Notes: a model not told the origin generated them from the letters alone. A stretch of 64,000 nucleotides of DNA from Herbinix hemicellulosilytica (GCF_002904165.1 NZ_CVTD020000008.1:124001-188000); one strand, 5' to 3'; shown: positions 26,333 through 36,607, counted from the first letter of the stretch. Translations and numbers: made by a program.

Positions 26333-26959
26333 TTATGAGTTTTTCATAACAATTTGCTCCATAGTATCAGCAACATCTTCACATTTATCGCAGCATTTCT
26401 CAAGTCTATGCAGTATTTCAGTCCAAGTCATAAGTTCAATTGCATCTTTTGAAGAAGAGTAAAGGCCACGCATCATTTCCATGTAAAGACCGTCTCCTTC
26501 TTCTTCCAGATGGTTGATTTCTACAATTTTTCCATGAAGAGTTTTAGAATTTTTAAAGTTCTGAAATTCAACAAGTGCATCATGTAAAGACTTGCAAAGG
26601 GTAGAGATAAGCTCAGTGAATTTTAATATACCGGAACGGATTTCTTTAATGTTAAACATATTGATAAATAATAATACATCTTCAACGCAATCAGTTACAT
26701 CGTCTATTCCTTGAGCCAGGGTGATAATGTCCTCCCGTTCAATCGGCGGAAGAAATTCCTTAACCAAATGATTCATAAGTTCATGCTTTGCTATATCTGC
26801 GCTGTGCTCGATCTCATGCATTTCTTTAACTTTATTTGGAAGTTCGGATGCCTTGAACTCGGCTAACGTTTTATGCAGAATTTCTGCCGAAGACAATGAG
26901 TATTTTGATAAGTTCACAAAAGCTTCAAAATAATTGAATCCTTTTTTACTTTTCTTCAT
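26333..26959 (-). CDS. DUF47/PhoU-like phosphate transport accessory protein
   Basis: 208 residues, all helical, of the DUF47 (Pit accessory, PhoU-like) family. Seen: FEAFVNLSKYSLSSAEILH, the conserved HEIEHSADIAKHELMNHLVKEF block, EDIITLAQGIDDVTDCVEDV, and WTEILHRLEKCCDKCEDVADTME near the end, with acidic and His residues that bind metals in PhoU. It regulates the Pit phosphate channel encoded 168 bp upstream on the same strand. Start ATG 26959, GGAAGGAA site upstream. Confidence 0.9.
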   Translation of the reverse strand: MKKSKKGFNYFEAFVNLSKYSLSSAEILHKTLAEFKASELPNKVKEMHEIEHSADIAKHELMNHLVKEFLPPIEREDIITLAQGIDDVTDCVEDVLLFINMFNIKEIRSGILKFTELISTLCKSLHDALVEFQNFKNSKTLHGKIVEINHLEEEGDGLYMEMMRGLYSSSKDAIELMTWTEILHRLEKCCDKCEDVADTMEQIVMKNS

Positions 26960-27126
26960 CTTGCAGTTCCTTCCTTTTTTGATTTGTATTTTGTAATTAA
27001 AATATTAGTTTTTAAATATAATGTTACTTATATTATAGATAGATTTGATTTTATTTAATATTTAATTTGCTTGTTATTTTTTTTCGGATTTAATTCAGGC
27101 ATTAATAAGTATAGACAAATCTGATG

Positions 27127-28173
27127 CTATTTAAAAATATTCATAAACAAGTATGCCATAAGGTATCCTAACAGGCCGCAACCGGGAAATGTAAGAATCC
27201 ATGCTGCAACCATTTCTTTTACAATACTCCAGTTGACACTGGATAACCTTTTGGATGCTCCGACTCCCATAATGGCAGTGGTCTTGGTGTGGGTGGTACT
27301 GACCGGAATTCCTGCCAGTGATGCAGCAAGCAGGCTTATTGCCCCTGCGGTATCTGCGGAAAATCCTTGATAAGTATCCATTTTAACCATACCCATACCT
27401 ACGGTTTTAATTATTTTGTAACCGCCGATGGATGTTCCCAGGGCCATTACTAATGAACATAATATCATAAGCCATATGGGAATTTCGAATTGGTTCACGT
27501 TGCCATTACCGTTGGATAAAACTATTCCCAACATAAAAATACCCATAAATTTCTGACCGTCTTGCGCTCCATGCATAAATGCCATGGCTGCCCCTCCGGC
27601 AATCTGAGCACCTTTGAATACCTTGGTTGTTTTACGCCTGTCCATGTTTTTGCAGATTTGGCCGATAACTTTTGTAACTACATAGCCTAATACAAAACCT
27701 AAAATAGTTGACATAAACAGACCGTAAATAACGTTCATCCATTCTTTCCCGTTTATTCCTTTACCGCCCTGCAGAGCTATTGCTGCTCCCGTAACTCCCG
27801 CAATCAGGGCATGGGATTCACTGGTAGGTATACCGAAAGCCCAGGCTGCGGTAGCCCAAACAACTATGGCAACTAAAGCGGCACATAGTGCTATTAAGGC
27901 ATCTTGGCTTTCGCCGAAGTAAACCATATTTGATATGGTTTCTGCGACGGACTTATTAACCATAGTCATTATGAGAACACCTAAGAAGTTAAAAACAGAT
28001 GCCATAATTATGGCATTTTTTGGGGTTATTGATCTGGTGGATACACAGGTTGCAATTGCATTGGGTGCGTCGGTCCACCCGTTAACCAATATTACCCCGA
28101 GTATCAAGGCCGAAGTAATGAATAAAGCGGGATTTGTCAGCTGCCGTAGGAATTCAGCTAAAGAAATAGTCAT
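27127..28173 (-). CDS. pit: Low-affinity inorganic phosphate transporter (Pit family)
   Basis: 348 residues with about nine to ten membrane segments. The PiT signature is in both halves: GWTDAPNAIATCVSTRSITPKNA at the start and AGIPVSTTHTKTTAIMGVGASKRLSSVNW near the end; the middle has PTSESHALIAGVTGAAI and GAQDGQKFMGIF. Pit proteins import phosphate with protons as a metal-phosphate complex. It is the first gene of a three-gene unit with a DUF47 regulator and a YtvI-like permease. AGGAGG lies 8 nt before the ATG at 28173. Confidence 0.93.
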   Translation of the reverse strand: MTISLAEFLRQLTNPALFITSALILGVILVNGWTDAPNAIATCVSTRSITPKNAIIMASVFNFLGVLIMTMVNKSVAETISNMVYFGESQDALIALCAALVAIVVWATAAWAFGIPTSESHALIAGVTGAAIALQGGKGINGKEWMNVIYGLFMSTILGFVLGYVVTKVIGQICKNMDRRKTTKVFKGAQIAGGAAMAFMHGAQDGQKFMGIFMLGIVLSNGNGNVNQFEIPIWLMILCSLVMALGTSIGGYKIIKTVGMGMVKMDTYQGFSADTAGAISLLAASLAGIPVSTTHTKTTAIMGVGASKRLSSVNWSIVKEMVAAWILTFPGCGLLGYLMAYLFMNIFK

Positions 28174-28434
28174 AATTGTGCCTCCTAAAGCATATGATTA
28201 TTATTTACCCAATAACATTAAAATAGTAACATTAAAACTGAAAGTAAGCAATATAAAAAGTAATATTGTATAATAATTAACTAATTTTAAATCAATTTTC
28301 ATAATTTAAAGTAATTTTATGATTGATTTTTGTAATAAAATACATTATTATATACTGTACTACTTTAAAGTGAAATATAACGAAAGTTAAGAAATAAAAA
28401 ATGTATAAATATAAATTCAAAGGTGGTAATTGTT

Positions 28435-30108
28435 ATGAGAAGTGACGCAGTCAAGAAAGGGATTCAGCAGGCCCCTCACAGATCTTTATTTAATGCTCTG
28501 GGGTTTACGAAGGAAGAGTTACATAGACCGCTTATCGGTATCGTCAGTTCCTATAATGAAATTGTTCCCGGACATATGAATCTTGATAAAATCGTCGATG
28601 CGGTCAAAATCGGAGTGGCAATGGCCGGAGGAACTCCTGTTGTATTTCCTGCTATTGCGGTTTGTGACGGAATAGCCATGGGACATCAGGGAATGAAGTA
28701 TTCGCTTGTAACAAGAGAATTGATTGCGGACTCTACGGAAGCCATGGCTATGGCTCATCAGTTTGACGCTTTGGTTATGGTTCCGAATTGCGATAAAAAT
28801 GTACCGGGGCTTTTAATGGCAGCGGCAAGGATTAATATTCCTACTATATTTGTAAGCGGAGGCCCCATGCTTGCAGGAAGAATAAAAGGTGAAAAAAAGA
28901 GCCTGTCCAGTATGTTTGAAGCTGTAGGCGCATATACCGCAGGCAAGATGACAGCCGAAGAAGTGGAAGAATATGAAAATAAAGTTTGTGCAACCTGCGG
29001 TTCATGTTCCGGTATGTATACGGCTAATTCAATGAACTGCCTTACAGAAGTAATAGGTATGGGACTTAAAGGCAACGGAACTATCCCTGCCGTATATTCT
29101 GAAAGAATCCGCCTGGCAAAACAGGCAGGAATGAAGATCATGGAACTGCTTGAAAAGAATATTAGGCCAAGAGACATTATGACCAGGGAAGCCTTTATTA
29201 ATGCCCTGACTGTGGATATGGCTCTAGGCTGCTCCACCAATACTATGCTGCATTTACCTGCCATTGCCCATGAAGCGGGAGTGGATTTAAATATAGATAT
29301 AGCCAATGAAATCAGTGAAAGAACGCCTAACCTTTGCCATCTGGCTCCTGCCGGCCCTACATATATGGAAGACCTGTATGAGGCTGGCGGTGTGTATGCT
29401 GTCATGAACGAACTTAATAAGAAGGGACTTATTAACACAGACCTGATAACCGTTACCGGAAAAACCGTAGGAGAAAACATAAAAGATTGTGTGGTTTTAG
29501 ATTATGAAGTGATAAGACCTATTGACAATCCTTACAGCAAGACCGGTGGAATAGCGGTTCTTAAAGGTAATCTTGCTCCGGACGGCGGTGTGGTTAAAAG
29601 GTCTGCCGTGGCACCGGAGATGTTAAAACATGAAGGGCCTGCAAGGGTATTTGACTGCGAAGAGGATGCCGTGGCTGCTATTCTTGGCGGAAAAATTAAT
29701 CCGGGTGATGTGGTAGTCATTAGATATGAAGGACCTAAAGGCGGTCCGGGTATGAGAGAGATGTTAGGGCCTACAAGCGCAATAATGGGAATGGGACTGG
29801 GCTCAAGCGTAGCTCTTATAACCGACGGACGTTTCTCCGGAGCATCCAGAGGAGCCTGTGTCGGCCATGTGTCGCCTGAAGCTGCGGTAGGCGGAAATAT
29901 AGCTCTTATTGAAGAAGGAGATATAATAAATATTGATATAGATAATTATTCTATCAATGTTTTGGTGTCCGAAGAAGAACTGGCAAGAAGAAGAGCCAAT
30001 TGGAAACCCCGTAAACCTAAGATTACCACAGGATATCTTGCTCGGTATACACAGATGGTTACATCAGGCAACCGCGGAGCTATCCTCGAGGTACAAATGA
30101 AGGATTGA
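28435..30108 (+). CDS. ilvD: Dihydroxy-acid dehydratase
   Basis: 557 residues from ATG 28435, which follows AGGTGG; an upstream GTG at 28423 is inside that site. It dehydrates 2,3-dihydroxy-isovalerate and -3-methylvalerate to the 2-oxo acids, the common step in valine, isoleucine and leucine synthesis. Signatures: [23 protein letters not shown], the cluster block [19 protein letters not shown], and late [21 protein letters not shown]. It is followed by ilvB 15 bp later. Confidence 0.97.
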   Translation: MRSDAVKKGIQQAPHRSLFNALGFTKEELHRPLIGIVSSYNEIVPGHMNLDKIVDAVKIGVAMAGGTPVVFPAIAVCDGIAMGHQGMKYSLVTRELIADSTEAMAMAHQFDALVMVPNCDKNVPGLLMAAARINIPTIFVSGGPMLAGRIKGEKKSLSSMFEAVGAYTAGKMTAEEVEEYENKVCATCGSCSGMYTANSMNCLTEVIGMGLKGNGTIPAVYSERIRLAKQAGMKIMELLEKNIRPRDIMTREAFINALTVDMALGCSTNTMLHLPAIAHEAGVDLNIDIANEISERTPNLCHLAPAGPTYMEDLYEAGGVYAVMNELNKKGLINTDLITVTGKTVGENIKDCVVLDYEVIRPIDNPYSKTGGIAVLKGNLAPDGGVVKRSAVAPEMLKHEGPARVFDCEEDAVAAILGGKINPGDVVVIRYEGPKGGPGMREMLGPTSAIMGMGLGSSVALITDGRFSGASRGACVGHVSPEAAVGGNIALIEEGDIINIDIDNYSINVLVSEEELARRRANWKPRKPKITTGYLARYTQMVTSGNRGAILEVQMKD

Positions 30109-30123
30109 TGGAGGTGTTGTTAT

Positions 30124-31809
30124 ATGGAATTATCAGGTGCGCAAATCGTTATAGAGTGTTTGAAGGAACAGGGAGTAGATACGGTATTCGGTTATCCCGG
30201 AGGGGCCATCTTAAACATATACGACGAACTGTATAAACATAAAAACGAAATAAGACATATTCTTACTTCCCATGAGCAGGGAGCATCCCATGCGGCAGAC
30301 GGTTATGCAAGGGCCACCGGTAAAGTTGGCGTGTGTATGGCTACTTCCGGTCCCGGTTCCACCAATCTGGTTACCGGTATTGCAACCGCTTACATGGATA
30401 GTGTTCCTATGGTTGCCATTACTGCGAATGTTGCGGTAGATTATCTTGGAAGAGATTCTTTCCAGGAAGTTGATATAGCGGGTGTAACAATGCCCATAAC
30501 CAAGCATAATTTTATAGTCAAGGATATAAATAAACTGGCAGATACCTTAAGAAGAGCCTTCCATATAGCCAAATCCGGAAGGCCGGGACCGGTACTGGTA
30601 GACATTACTAAGGATGTAACCGCTCCTACCAATAAAATTGAATATACAAGGGTTGACATCCCTCCGATTCAACGAAGTTCGGACCAAATAACTGATGAAG
30701 ATCTGAAAGAAGCCGTTAAAATGATCGCCAAGTCCGAAAAACCCTTTATATTGGTAGGAGGCGGTGCAGTCATATCCGATGCATACGACGAATTAAAGGA
30801 ATTTGTAGAAAAGGTTGATGCACCGGTTGCCGATACTTTGATGGGCAAAGGAGCCTTTGACGGAACCGATCCCAGATATACGGGTATGGTAGGTATGCAC
30901 GGTACAAAGCCTTCAAACTTAGGCATTACCCAGTGCGACCTTCTTATTGCTATAGGCGTAAGATTTTCCGACAGAGTAACCGGCAATGCCAAGCAGTTTG
31001 CCCGTAAGGCTAAGATTCTTCATATAGATATAGATCCTGCCGAAATTAACAAAAACGTTATATCACATCATTCGATAGTAGGGGACGTAAAAGAAGTTTT
31101 AAAGAGACTAAACAGCATGCTGGATAAACAGGATCATAAAGAGTGGCTTAATCATATTACCGATATGAAGGCCATGTTCCCTATGACTTACAGGAAAGAT
31201 ATTCTAACAGGACCTTATATAATAGAAAAGATATATGAATTAACCGAAGGCAAAGCAATTATAACTACCGAAGTAGGGCAAAATCAGATGTGGGCAGCCC
31301 AGTATTATAAATATACTTCGCCCAGAACCTTTATTACTTCAGGCGGTTTAGGGACCATGGGATATGGACTCGGAGCCAGCATCGGGGCCAAGGTAGGAAG
31401 ACCTGACGCAAAAGTAATCAATATAGCCGGTGACGGATGCTTCAGAATGAATATGAACGAATTGGCAACAGCCACCAGATATAATATTCCTATCGTAGAA
31501 GTGGTTCTGAATAATAAGGTACTGGGAATGGTTCGCCAGTGGCAGACCTTGTTCTACGGCAGAAGATATTCATATACGGATCTTAACGACAAGGTTGATT
31601 TTGTCAAACTGGCACAAGCTATGGGAGCAAAGGCATACCGGATTACCAGACAGGATGAAGCGGAAAGTATACTAAAAGAAGCTTTGTCTCAGAATGAGCC
31701 TGTACTGGTAGATTGCATTATAGACTGTGACGAAAAAGTATGGCCTATGGTTGCTCCGGGAGCTCCGATAGAAGAAGTATTTACTGAAGAAGATTTAAAA
31801 TCAAACTAA
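30124..31809 (+). CDS. ilvB: Acetolactate synthase large (catalytic) subunit
   Basis: 561 residues, full length. It is a thiamine diphosphate and FAD enzyme that makes acetolactate or acetohydroxybutyrate. Visible: FGYPGGAILNIYDELY, the catalytic Glu in HEQGASHAADGYARATGKVG, and the thiamine-binding GDGCFRMNMNELATATRYNI, closing with the VLGMVRQWQTLFYGRRYS region. It is translated after ilvD and before serC. No ilvN small subunit follows it, which is unusual because the biosynthetic enzyme normally needs one for valine control; that gene may be elsewhere. Confidence 0.95.
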   Translation: MELSGAQIVIECLKEQGVDTVFGYPGGAILNIYDELYKHKNEIRHILTSHEQGASHAADGYARATGKVGVCMATSGPGSTNLVTGIATAYMDSVPMVAITANVAVDYLGRDSFQEVDIAGVTMPITKHNFIVKDINKLADTLRRAFHIAKSGRPGPVLVDITKDVTAPTNKIEYTRVDIPPIQRSSDQITDEDLKEAVKMIAKSEKPFILVGGGAVISDAYDELKEFVEKVDAPVADTLMGKGAFDGTDPRYTGMVGMHGTKPSNLGITQCDLLIAIGVRFSDRVTGNAKQFARKAKILHIDIDPAEINKNVISHHSIVGDVKEVLKRLNSMLDKQDHKEWLNHITDMKAMFPMTYRKDILTGPYIIEKIYELTEGKAIITTEVGQNQMWAAQYYKYTSPRTFITSGGLGTMGYGLGASIGAKVGRPDAKVINIAGDGCFRMNMNELATATRYNIPIVEVVLNNKVLGMVRQWQTLFYGRRYSYTDLNDKVDFVKLAQAMGAKAYRITRQDEAESILKEALSQNEPVLVDCIIDCDEKVWPMVAPGAPIEEVFTEEDLKSN

Positions 31810-31923
31810 ATATCGGAAAAGAATTGACAAAAAAATAACATAGTTCTATAATATATTCAATACTTTATTTAACTAAAGTTATATCATATTACATCGAAAC
31901 AGTTAATAAGGGAGGATATGATA

Positions 31924-33015
31924 GTGGGAAGAATTTATAATTTTTCAGCTGGACCTGCCGTGCTTCCCGAAGAAGTATTAAAGGAAGCGGCAGAAGAAAT
32001 GCTTGATTACAAGGGCACCGGAATGTCTGTTATGGAGATGAGCCACAGATCAAAGGCTTTTGAGGAAATCATTCAAGAAGCAGAAAAGGACTTAAGGGAA
32101 CTTATGAATATCCCGGACAATTATAAGGTGCTGTTTGTTCAGGGAGGAGCTTCCCAGCAGTTTGCTGCGGTTCCTATGAACCTGATGAAGAACAAAGTGG
32201 CAGATTATATTGTTACCGGACAATGGGCTAAAAAAGCATATCTGGAAGCATGTTTATACGGAAAAGCCAATATAATTGCTTCTTCAGCAGATAAAACTTT
32301 TTCTTATATTCCGGATTGCTCGGATCTTCCTGTATCCGAGGATGCAGACTATGTCTACATATGCGAAAACAACACTATTTACGGAACCAAATTTAAAACT
32401 CTTCCGAACACCAAGGGTAAACCCCTTGTAGCAGACGTATCCTCCTGCATATTGTCAGAACCGGTTGATGTTACAAAATACGGGGTTATGTTTGCCGGAG
32501 CACAAAAAAACATCGGACCTGCAGGTGTAGTTATCGTTATTATAAGAGAAGACCTGATAACGGAAGATACTTTGCCCGGAACACCTACAATGCTCAAATA
32601 TAAGATTCATGCAGACAATAATTCGTTATATAATACTCCTCCAGCATATGGTATTTACATATGCGGCAAGGTATTTAAATGGGTAAAGAAAATGGGCGGA
32701 CTTGAAGTCATGAAGAAAAGAAACGAAGAAAAAGCAAAGATTCTTTATGATTTCCTGGATGAAAGCAAGCTGTTTAAGGGAACAGTGGCAAAAGAAGACC
32801 GTTCCCTAATGAACGTTCCTTTCATAACCGGAAGTGACGAACTGGATGCAAAATTCATAAAGGAAGCCAAAGCCGCAGGGTTTGAGAACCTTAAAGGTCA
32901 CAGAACCGTAGGTGGTATGAGAGCAAGTATTTATAATGCTATGCCGATCGACGGAGTTAAGGCTCTTGTTGAGTTTATGAAGAAATTTGAGGATGAGAAT
33001 TTATCCCGGTTATAA
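31924..33015 (+). CDS. serC: Phosphoserine aminotransferase
   Basis: 363 residues from GTG 31924, chosen because GGAGG ends 8 nt upstream while ATG 31918 would be only 2 nt from it; the protein then begins MGRIYNFSAGPAVLPE, the typical SerC start. It is a PLP enzyme converting phosphohydroxypyruvate to phosphoserine. Signatures: GTGMSVMEMSHRSKAFEEI and the Schiff-base lysine in FAGAQKNIGPAGV. It is followed by serA after 89 bp, giving the two first steps of serine synthesis together. A promoter could lie in the 100 bp upstream; the ilvB-serC gap has no terminator hairpin. Confidence 0.96.
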   Translation: MGRIYNFSAGPAVLPEEVLKEAAEEMLDYKGTGMSVMEMSHRSKAFEEIIQEAEKDLRELMNIPDNYKVLFVQGGASQQFAAVPMNLMKNKVADYIVTGQWAKKAYLEACLYGKANIIASSADKTFSYIPDCSDLPVSEDADYVYICENNTIYGTKFKTLPNTKGKPLVADVSSCILSEPVDVTKYGVMFAGAQKNIGPAGVVIVIIREDLITEDTLPGTPTMLKYKIHADNNSLYNTPPAYGIYICGKVFKWVKKMGGLEVMKKRNEEKAKILYDFLDESKLFKGTVAKEDRSLMNVPFITGSDELDAKFIKEAKAAGFENLKGHRTVGGMRASIYNAMPIDGVKALVEFMKKFEDENLSRL

Positions 33016-33104
33016 ATAAATTGTGGATAAAAGCCGGAAAATTTATGGCTGCGGTTGACAGGCCCGGATAAAATTAATCTGTATATGAAAGGAGAGTTAT
33101 CCAT

Positions 33105-34283
33105 ATGAAATACAGTTGTCTTAACCCGATTGCACCGGTGGGACTAAATATATTTACGGATAAATACCAAAAGACGGATAATGTAGACGAAGCGGACATA
33201 ATACTGGTCAGAAGCGCATCCATGCATGATATGCAGTTTTCCGACAACCTGAAAGCAATTGCCAGAGCCGGAGCCGGCGTTAACAATATTCCTGTGGATA
33301 TATGTGCGGAAAAAGGTATAGTTGTTTTTAATACTCCCGGAGCCAATGCCAACGGGGTTAAAGAACTGGTAATTGCAGGTTTGCTGCTTGCTTCCCGTGA
33401 TATTATCGGTGGTGTAAATTGGGTTCAGACTATAAAGGATCAACCGGGAGTGGCAAAGTTAGTTGAAAAAGGCAAGAGCAAATTTGCCGGTAAAGAAATT
33501 CAGGGCAAAAAATTGGGAGTAATAGGTTTAGGTGCCATCGGCGTTCTGGTAGCAAACGCTGCTGTGCATCTGGGAATGACCGTATATGGTTATGATCCGT
33601 TTATTTCTGTTGAAAGAGCTTGGAGTTTGTCAAGACATGTTATTCCGGTAAACAGCAGGGATGAAATTTATAGAGAGTGTGACTACATAACACTGCATGC
33701 TCCGCTGATAGACAATGGTGATCCGAGCAGCAGTACTAAAGGGATGATAAATAAAGAGGCCTTCGATAAAATGAAGGACGGAGTTATTATCCTGAATTTT
33801 GCGAGAGACCTTCTGGTTAACGATGATGATATGGCCGAAGCCTTAAAATCCGGAAAAGTTGCCAGATATGTAACGGATTTCCCTAACGATAAAACGGCCA
33901 ATATGGAAGGGGTTATCGCAATACCGCATCTTGGTGCCTCTACCGAGGAATCGGAAGATAACTGTGCGATGATGGCTGTAAAACAGCTTAGGGAATATAT
34001 TGAGAAAGGAAATATAATAAATTCGGTAAATTATCCAAACTGTGATGCAGGCGAATGTGCAGCTTTGGGGCGCATAACTATACTTCACAGAAATATTCCT
34101 AAGATGCTTACTCAATTTACCGGTGTATTTTCCGCTTTAAATGTAAATATAGCAAATCTGGTAAATAAGAGTAAAGGCGACTATGCGTACACTGTAATTG
34201 ACGTAGATTCAACTATTAACGGAGACGTTATTTCTAAACTTAACTCAATAGAGGGCGTAATTAAGGTTAGAGTGGTTAAATAA
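33105..34283 (+). CDS. serA: D-3-phosphoglycerate dehydrogenase with ACT-like C-terminus
   Basis: 392 residues. D-isomer-specific 2-hydroxyacid dehydrogenase fold: the NAD-binding block GKKLGVIGLGAIGVLVANAAV, catalytic Arg near ARAGAGVNNIPVD, and His in IPHLGASTEESEDNCA. Residues about 325-392 look like an ACT domain (LTQFTGVFSALNVNIANL, then YTVIDVDS), which gives serine feedback in other SerA proteins. It oxidises 3-phosphoglycerate to phosphohydroxypyruvate, the step before SerC. GAAAGGAG lies 8 nt before the ATG. It ends at the terminator at 34339. Confidence 0.95.
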   Translation: MKYSCLNPIAPVGLNIFTDKYQKTDNVDEADIILVRSASMHDMQFSDNLKAIARAGAGVNNIPVDICAEKGIVVFNTPGANANGVKELVIAGLLLASRDIIGGVNWVQTIKDQPGVAKLVEKGKSKFAGKEIQGKKLGVIGLGAIGVLVANAAVHLGMTVYGYDPFISVERAWSLSRHVIPVNSRDEIYRECDYITLHAPLIDNGDPSSSTKGMINKEAFDKMKDGVIILNFARDLLVNDDDMAEALKSGKVARYVTDFPNDKTANMEGVIAIPHLGASTEESEDNCAMMAVKQLREYIEKGNIINSVNYPNCDAGECAALGRITILHRNIPKMLTQFTGVFSALNVNIANLVNKSKGDYAYTVIDVDSTINGDVISKLNSIEGVIKVRVVK

Positions 34284-34338
34284 ACAGTATAATAATATTT
34301 GGTAATTTGTATATGGTATTTTAAATAATATTATGGGG

Positions 34339-34390
34339 GAAGCGGCTTTTAGCATATGATTAGATCATAGCCAAAAGTGCGCTTCTTCTT
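34339..34390 (+). terminator. Terminator between serA and the DUF1015 gene
   Basis: GAAGCGGCTTTT (34339-34350) pairs with AAAAGTGCGCTTC (34373-34385), followed by TTCTTTAT. It separates serA from the DUF1015 gene, so the latter has its own promoter in 34391-34591, where no clear boxes are seen. Confidence 0.7.
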
Positions 34391-34591
34391 TATATAAATA
34401 ATGTTTAATCAGAAAATCCCGACATAAAAAATTGAATTATATTTATAATTTTGAGTAATTATTAAATATTAGTTATATAACTTGAAAAAGCATTTCATTT
34501 AAATTATTATAGTAGTACTTTATATAGATTTTTTCAGAGAAAAGTCTGTTGAATTTTGATAAATAATAGATAATAAGGAGAATGGAAAAAT

Positions 34592-35833
34592 ATGGCCATA
34601 GTGAGACCCTTTCGATGCATAAGGCCTGCTAAAGAGTTTGCCGGAAGAATTGCTGCACTCCCATATGACGTATACAGCAGGTCTGAAGCAAAACAGGAAG
34701 TAGAGCGGGAACCTTTGTCTTTTTTAAGGATTGATCGTGCGGAGACAAATTTTGATGATGATGTGGATACATACGATGAAAGAGTATACAAAAAAGCAAA
34801 AGAACTGTTGGAAAATATGATTAAAGACGGCTATTTTATAACCGATAATGATGAGTGTTATTATGTGTACGAACTGGTGATGGACGGACGGGCTCAGACA
34901 GGACTGGTTGCCTGTGCCTCTATAGACGATTATCTTAATAATGTTATAAAAAAGCACGAAAATACAAGAGAAGATAAAGAGATTGACAGAATAAAACATG
35001 TAGATATCTGCAATGCCCAGACAGGACCCATATTTTTAGCCTATAGATCACAACAGACAATTAATGAGATTATAGATAAAGTCAAAAAAGAGGAACCTCT
35101 TTATTATTTTACATCAACAGACGGAATCGGCCATCATGTCTGGAGAATAGCAGATGGAGAGAAAATTAATGTTATTCAAAAATGTTTTGACGGTATTCGG
35201 GAAATTTACATAGCGGACGGCCACCACAGGGCCGCTTCTGCCGTCAAGGTGGGTTTAAAAAGAAGGGGAGATAATCCGGGATATACGGGAAATGAGGAGT
35301 TTAACTTCTTCTTATCCGTTTTATTTCCCCATGATCAATTAATGATTTTGCCGTATAATAGGACGGTAGCTGATCTGAACGGATATACGGAAGAAGAATT
35401 CCTAAAGAAAGTTGAAGTCAATTTTGTAGTAACCAAATTGGGAAAAGAGCCTTATACCCCGAAAGAAAAAGGGGAAATTGGAATGCTGCTTAACGGATAC
35501 TGGTATAGCCTGAAAGCCAAAGATATTATAAGATGCAGCAATGACCCTGTAAAATCTCTGGATGTTTCTATTCTTCAGGATTATTTGCTTGAACCTGTTT
35601 TAGGAATTAAAGATCCGAGAAGAGATAAAAGAATTGATTTTATAGGTGGAATCCGAGGATTAAAAGAATTGGAAAGACGGACATCCAAAGATATGAAAGT
35701 AGCATTTTCCATGTATCCTACATCAATTGAGGAGCTGTTTGCCGTGTCGGATGCAGGTAAGCTAATGCCCCCGAAATCAACTTGGTTTGAACCAAAACTT
35801 AGAAGCGGACTTTTCATACATGCGTTATCTTAG
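34592..35833 (+). CDS. DUF1015 family protein
   Basis: 413 residues. Members begin with a conserved VRPFRCIRPAKEFAGRIAALPYDVYS block, as here, and carry an invariant IADGHHRAASA motif (present around residue 210) plus FNFFLSVLFPHDQLMILPYNR. The HxxH and Asp residues suggest a catalytic or metal-binding role, but the reaction is not established. In many Clostridia it sits after serC-serA, as it does here, which suggests a role in serine-linked metabolism; that link is inference. AAGGAG lies 9 nt before the ATG. Confidence 0.9.
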   Translation: MAIVRPFRCIRPAKEFAGRIAALPYDVYSRSEAKQEVEREPLSFLRIDRAETNFDDDVDTYDERVYKKAKELLENMIKDGYFITDNDECYYVYELVMDGRAQTGLVACASIDDYLNNVIKKHENTREDKEIDRIKHVDICNAQTGPIFLAYRSQQTINEIIDKVKKEEPLYYFTSTDGIGHHVWRIADGEKINVIQKCFDGIREIYIADGHHRAASAVKVGLKRRGDNPGYTGNEEFNFFLSVLFPHDQLMILPYNRTVADLNGYTEEEFLKKVEVNFVVTKLGKEPYTPKEKGEIGMLLNGYWYSLKAKDIIRCSNDPVKSLDVSILQDYLLEPVLGIKDPRRDKRIDFIGGIRGLKELERRTSKDMKVAFSMYPTSIEELFAVSDAGKLMPPKSTWFEPKLRSGLFIHALS

Positions 35834-35873
35834 GAATATTGATATAATTGGTGATTTATTTCACATTTAATGC

Positions 35874-35906
35874 TATAATATCGGATGTATTGATAAATCA
35901 TATCAA
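35874..35906 (+). promoter_or_regulatory. Rubrerythrin promoter with overlapping palindromic operator
   Basis: A consensus -10 TATAAT is at 35874-35879, and 11 bp downstream lies the perfect inverted repeat TTGATA-N5-TATCAA (35890-35906). A regulator bound there would block transcription. PerR often controls rubrerythrin in Clostridia, but this site does not clearly match the PerR box, so the regulator is not identified. No good -35 box is seen. Confidence 0.45.
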
Positions 35907-35946
35907 TATATCATTTATTATAAAACTTATACATAGGAGGTCAAAT

Positions 35947-36543
35947 ATGAGTAAGAGTTTAAGAGGCACAAAGACATTGGAAAATCTTATGAAATCATTT
36001 GCAGGTGAGGCACAGGCAAGGTTAAGATACACCTACTATGCTTCCGTAGCAGGCAAAGAAGGATATAAACAGATTCAAAATATTTTTATGGAAACAGCAG
36101 AGAATGAAAAAGAACATGCTAAAGTATTCCTGAAACTGGCTCAAAAATACCTTGACGGAGAAAATCCTGCTCCGGTTGAGATAAATGCTACTTATCCGTT
36201 TGCATATGGAGACACAGTTGCTAACTTAAAGGCTGCCGCAGCAGGTGAACACGAGGAAAGCGAAGTTGATTATCCCGCTTTTGCAAAGGTAGCAAAAGAA
36301 GAAGGATTTGACGATATTGCAGAACGTTTCCTTTTGATTGCAAAAGTAGAGAAACATCATGAGGAAAGATATAAGAAGCTTTTAGAGAATATCGAAACCG
36401 GCAGAGTTTTCAAGAAAGACGGCAAGGTTTACTGGAAGTGCCTCAACTGCGGATATGTGCATGAGGGAGATGCCGCTCCGGAAGTATGCCCTGCATGTGC
36501 TCATCCCCAAGCATATTTCCAACTGCTGGATGACTGCTTCTAA
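35947..36543 (+). CDS. rbr: Rubrerythrin
   Basis: 198 residues from ATG 35947, after AGGAGG; the open frame runs 33 codons upstream but without any ribosome site. Residues 1-150 are a ferritin-like diiron bundle (FAGEAQARLRYTYYA, ENEKEHAKVF, GEHEESEVDYPAFA, VEKHHEERY), and the last 35 residues are a rubredoxin-like domain with CLNCGYVHEG and CPACAHP. It is a peroxidase that reduces hydrogen peroxide with electrons from rubredoxin-type donors, protecting anaerobes from oxygen. Monocistronic: own promoter and terminator. Confidence 0.97.
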   Translation: MSKSLRGTKTLENLMKSFAGEAQARLRYTYYASVAGKEGYKQIQNIFMETAENEKEHAKVFLKLAQKYLDGENPAPVEINATYPFAYGDTVANLKAAAAGEHEESEVDYPAFAKVAKEEGFDDIAERFLLIAKVEKHHEERYKKLLENIETGRVFKKDGKVYWKCLNCGYVHEGDAAPEVCPACAHPQAYFQLLDDCF

Positions 36544-36607
36544 ATTATCTAATAATATAAGTAATATGGTGATTGACATCAGTTCATATTTCAAATACTT
36601 TATAATA

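Noticed and set aside
28758-29480. Minus-strand open frame of about 240 codons inside ilvD
   Set aside because: It is the mirror of the conserved ilvD sequence and has no ribosome site or recognisable domain.
15730-31923. T-box or leader-peptide control of the leu and ilv genes
   Set aside because: No AGGGTGG-like T-box core and no Leu/Ile/Val-rich leader frame was found upstream of leuB, leuC or ilvD.
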